From Nocardioides ochotonae (GTDB taxonomy: Bacteria > Actinomycetota > Actinomycetes > Propionibacteriales > Nocardioidaceae), in the NCBI RefSeq assembly GCF_011420305.2, contig NZ_CP061769.1, positions 1,475,001 to 1,539,000 on the forward strand: DNA of 64,000 bases. The letters run 5' to 3'. The notes under the pieces were generated by a model that ran no database searches, was not told where the DNA came from, and saw only the letters and a list, made by a program, of their open reading frames with translations. Of the stretch, positions 62,023 to 64,000 are shown one piece after another (within the stretch, counting starts at the first letter, position 1; every line of letters starts with the position of its first letter). The translations under genes were made by a program, and so were the position numbers.

Positions 62023-64000
62023 TCAGCGGGTCGAGGAAGTGCCGTGCGAGGAGGCGGGCGAGGTGCTGGCCAGGCCCATGCGGTCCAGGATCCAGGCCAG
62101 CGAGAAGGCCCGGTCGTGCCAGGCCTTGTAGCGCCCCGAGACCCCGCCGTGCCCGGCGCTCATCTCGGTGCGCAGCAGGATGTCGGGGTTCGAGGTGCGC
62201 TCGCGCAGCCGGGCGACCCACTTGGCGGGCTCGACGTAGAGCACCCGGGTGTCGTTGAGGGAGGTCTCCGCCAGGATCGGCGGGTAGTCCTGCGCGCTGA
62301 CGTTGTCGTACGGCGCGTACGCCGCGATCCACTCGTAGGCCTCGGGGTCGGCCTCGGGGTTGCCCCACTCGTCGTACTCGGTCACGGTCAGCGGCAAGGT
62401 GGCGTCGAGCATGGTGGTGAGGTTGTCCACGAACGGCACCTGGGCGACGATCCCGCCGAACAGCTCGGGGGCCTGGTTGGCCACGGCGCCCATCAGCAGG
62501 CCGCCGGCGCTGCCGCCCTCGGCGATGAGGGTCTTCGGCGTCGACCAGCCGGTGTCGATGAGGTGGCGTGCGCAGGCGATGAAGTCGGAGAAGCTGTTCT
62601 GCTTGTGGGCGAGCTTGCCCTCGTCGTACCAGCGGCGTCCCATCTCCCCGCCGCCGCGCACGTGGGCGATCGCGAACGCCGCGCCGCGGTCGAGCAGCGA
62701 GAGCCGCCCGATCGAGAAGTAGGGGTCCATCGAGGCCTCGTAGGCGCCGTAGCCGTAGAGCAGCGTCGGCACCGGGCCGGCCCCGCCGCCGACGCCCTCG
62801 CGTGCGCCGATGCGGCACACGATCGAGATCGGGATCCGCTCGCCGTCCTCGGCGGTGGCCCACAGCCGGTGCTCCTCGTAGTCGGCCGGGTCGTAGCCGC
62901 CGAGGACCGGGGTGCGGCGCAGCAGGTGCAGCTCGCGGGTGCGCACGTCGTAGTCGTAGACCGACGGCGGCACCGCCATCGTGGTGTAGCCGAGGCGGAC
63001 CACCGGCTGGTCGAAGGCGGGGTTGGACCCGGCGCCGACGGTGTAGACCGCGTGGTCGAAGCCGACCAGGTAGTCCTCGCCCAATCCGTGACCCAGCCCG
63101 TCACCCAGCCCGTCACCAGCGGCGTCGGAGAGCTCGATGATGCGCAGCTGGGTCAGCCCGCCGCTGCGCTGGTGGACGACCAGGTGGCCGGCGAAGGCGT
63201 CGACGCCCTCGAGGCGTACGGCGGGGTCGTGGGGGATCAGCGGGCGCCACTGCTCCGGCGGGGTCGGGGCGACCGGCGCGAGCGCGACCTCGAAGTCGGG
63301 ACCGGTGCCGTTGTGGTGGACCAGGAAGACCTCCTCGCCGCCGATCCGGGCCGGCTCCAGGGAGTACTCCAGGTCCTCGCGGCGCTCGGAGAAGACCTGC
63401 CAGGTGGCGGCGGGTTCGGCGGTGTCGAGGTAGTGGTACTCGCTGGTGGTCTTCGAGCCCAGCGCGATCATCAGGAACCGCGCGTCGCGGCTGCGTCCGA
63501 TGCCGGTCCAGAACCGGCCGTCCGGCTCGTGCAGCACCAGCTCGTCCTCGGACTGCGGGGTGCCGAGGCGGTGGCGCCAGACCTTGTCGGGGCGCCAGCT
63601 CTCATCGACCGTGGAGTAGTAGGCGTCCACGCCGTTGGGGTGCCAGGTGACGTTGCCGAGCACCCCGGTGAGCTCGTCGGGGAGCAGCTCGCCGGTGGTG
63701 AGGTCCTTGAAGCGCACGGTGTAGCGCTCGTCGCCGGCGGTGTCGACCGACCAGGCCAGCAGCCGGTCGTCGAGGCTGATGGCCGAGCCGCCCAGGGAGA
63801 AGAACTCGTGGCCCTCGGCGAGCGCGTTGAGGTCGAGCAGCACCTCCTCGCCGGGGAGCGCCGGCTGGTCGGGAGCGCAGTCCTCGGCGGGACGCGGCGG
63901 GGTCCAGTCGTCCGCGTCGAGCACCGGCACGCGGCAGCTCGCGCCGTACTCCTTGCCCTCGAAGGAGCGGCCGTAGTACCAGTAGCCGCGGTTGCGGGTC
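62023..64000 (-). CDS. Oligopeptidase B-like S9 family peptidase (partial)
   Basis: This is the last 658 or so residues of a prolyl-oligopeptidase-family serine peptidase; the frame stays open to the window edge and the start lies beyond. The N-terminal visible part reads RGYWYYGRSFEGKEY, a typical oligopeptidase B motif, followed by the beta-propeller. The C-terminal hydrolase domain has YGAYEASMDPYFS, RGGGEMGRRWYDEG, the nucleophile motif GGSAGGLLMG and HGGVSGRY with the catalytic His. Such enzymes cut short peptides after basic residues in the cytoplasm. The propeller contains an odd GDGLGDGLGHGLG run. A GTG at 63930 is in frame but too far inside to be the real start. Confidence 0.93.
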   Translation of the reverse strand, partial: TRNRGYWYYGRSFEGKEYGASCRVPVLDADDWTPPRPAEDCAPDQPALPGEEVLLDLNALAEGHEFFSLGGSAISLDDRLLAWSVDTAGDERYTVRFKDLTTGELLPDELTGVLGNVTWHPNGVDAYYSTVDESWRPDKVWRHRLGTPQSEDELVLHEPDGRFWTGIGRSRDARFLMIALGSKTTSEYHYLDTAEPAATWQVFSERREDLEYSLEPARIGGEEVFLVHHNGTGPDFEVALAPVAPTPPEQWRPLIPHDPAVRLEGVDAFAGHLVVHQRSGGLTQLRIIELSDAAGDGLGDGLGHGLGEDYLVGFDHAVYTVGAGSNPAFDQPVVRLGYTTMAVPPSVYDYDVRTRELHLLRRTPVLGGYDPADYEEHRLWATAEDGERIPISIVCRIGAREGVGGGAGPVPTLLYGYGAYEASMDPYFSIGRLSLLDRGAAFAIAHVRGGGEMGRRWYDEGKLAHKQNSFSDFIACARHLIDTGWSTPKTLIAEGGSAGGLLMGAVANQAPELFGGIVAQVPFVDNLTTMLDATLPLTVTEYDEWGNPEADPEAYEWIAAYAPYDNVSAQDYPPILAETSLNDTRVLYVEPAKWVARLRERTSNPDILLRTEMSAGHGGVSGRYKAWHDRAFSLAWILDRMGLASTSPASSHGTSSTR

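Overview
The window is a 64-kb piece of a high-GC actinobacterial chromosome. GTG and TTG starts are frequent, many genes are joined by 1-11 base overlaps, a HisA of the PriA type is present without a trpF, and an ANTAR-type PdtaR regulator, an HGxxPAAW protein and a Trp-associated membrane protein all occur. Together with the AftD-like and DUF3068 proteins, this fits a member of the Propionibacteriales such as Nocardioides. The genus is an inference. No insertion sequence, phage gene, integrase or CRISPR array was seen.

Layout. Bases 1-1.8 kb carry the end of a histidine operon (hisH-hisA-hisF). Bases 1.8-5.7 kb carry leftward genes for an AIM24-family protein, a choloylglycine-hydrolase-type amidase, a GlcD-like flavoprotein and a small monooxygenase-fold protein. 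Bases 5.8-9.4 kb encode a two-gene asymmetric ABC exporter. Bases 9.4-16.1 kb hold hisI, small membrane proteins, trpCBA, a Sco-type lipoprotein and lgt. Bases 16.3-22.3 kb are gltBD, followed by pyk, a tRNA-Leu(CAA) and pdtaR. Bases 24.9-30.6 kb form a branched-chain amino acid transport locus (livHMGF rightward, livK convergent). A DUF554 protein, a GNAT protein, a thioesterase and polA follow.

Bases 35.5-50.7 kb are a cell-envelope polysaccharide block between polA and rpsA: a flippase, an AftD-like arabinofuranosyltransferase, two further polytopic membrane proteins, a DUF2613 microprotein, GT2 and GT4 glycosyltransferases, a condensation-type acyltransferase, two methyltransferases and a DUF3068 protein. 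After rpsA come an AraC regulator, a metallophosphoesterase, a sulfatase divergent from an ABC importer, coaE, a group 2 sigma factor and a truncated oligopeptidase B.

The housekeeping order (hisH-hisA-hisF-hisI-trpCBA-lgt-pyk-pdtaR-polA-rpsA-coaE) is the one known from mycobacteria, and gltBD and liv occur in similar positions in Streptomyces. The envelope block and the sulfatase/ABC block are therefore the accessory parts. Best supported unusual features are the LivH permease with an exported N-terminal domain, the duplicated livK 3' end, the complementary degeneracy of the two exporter subunits, the envelope block, and a recurring promoter layout in which a -10 hexamer lies 6-7 bases before the start codon and predicts leaderless mRNAs.
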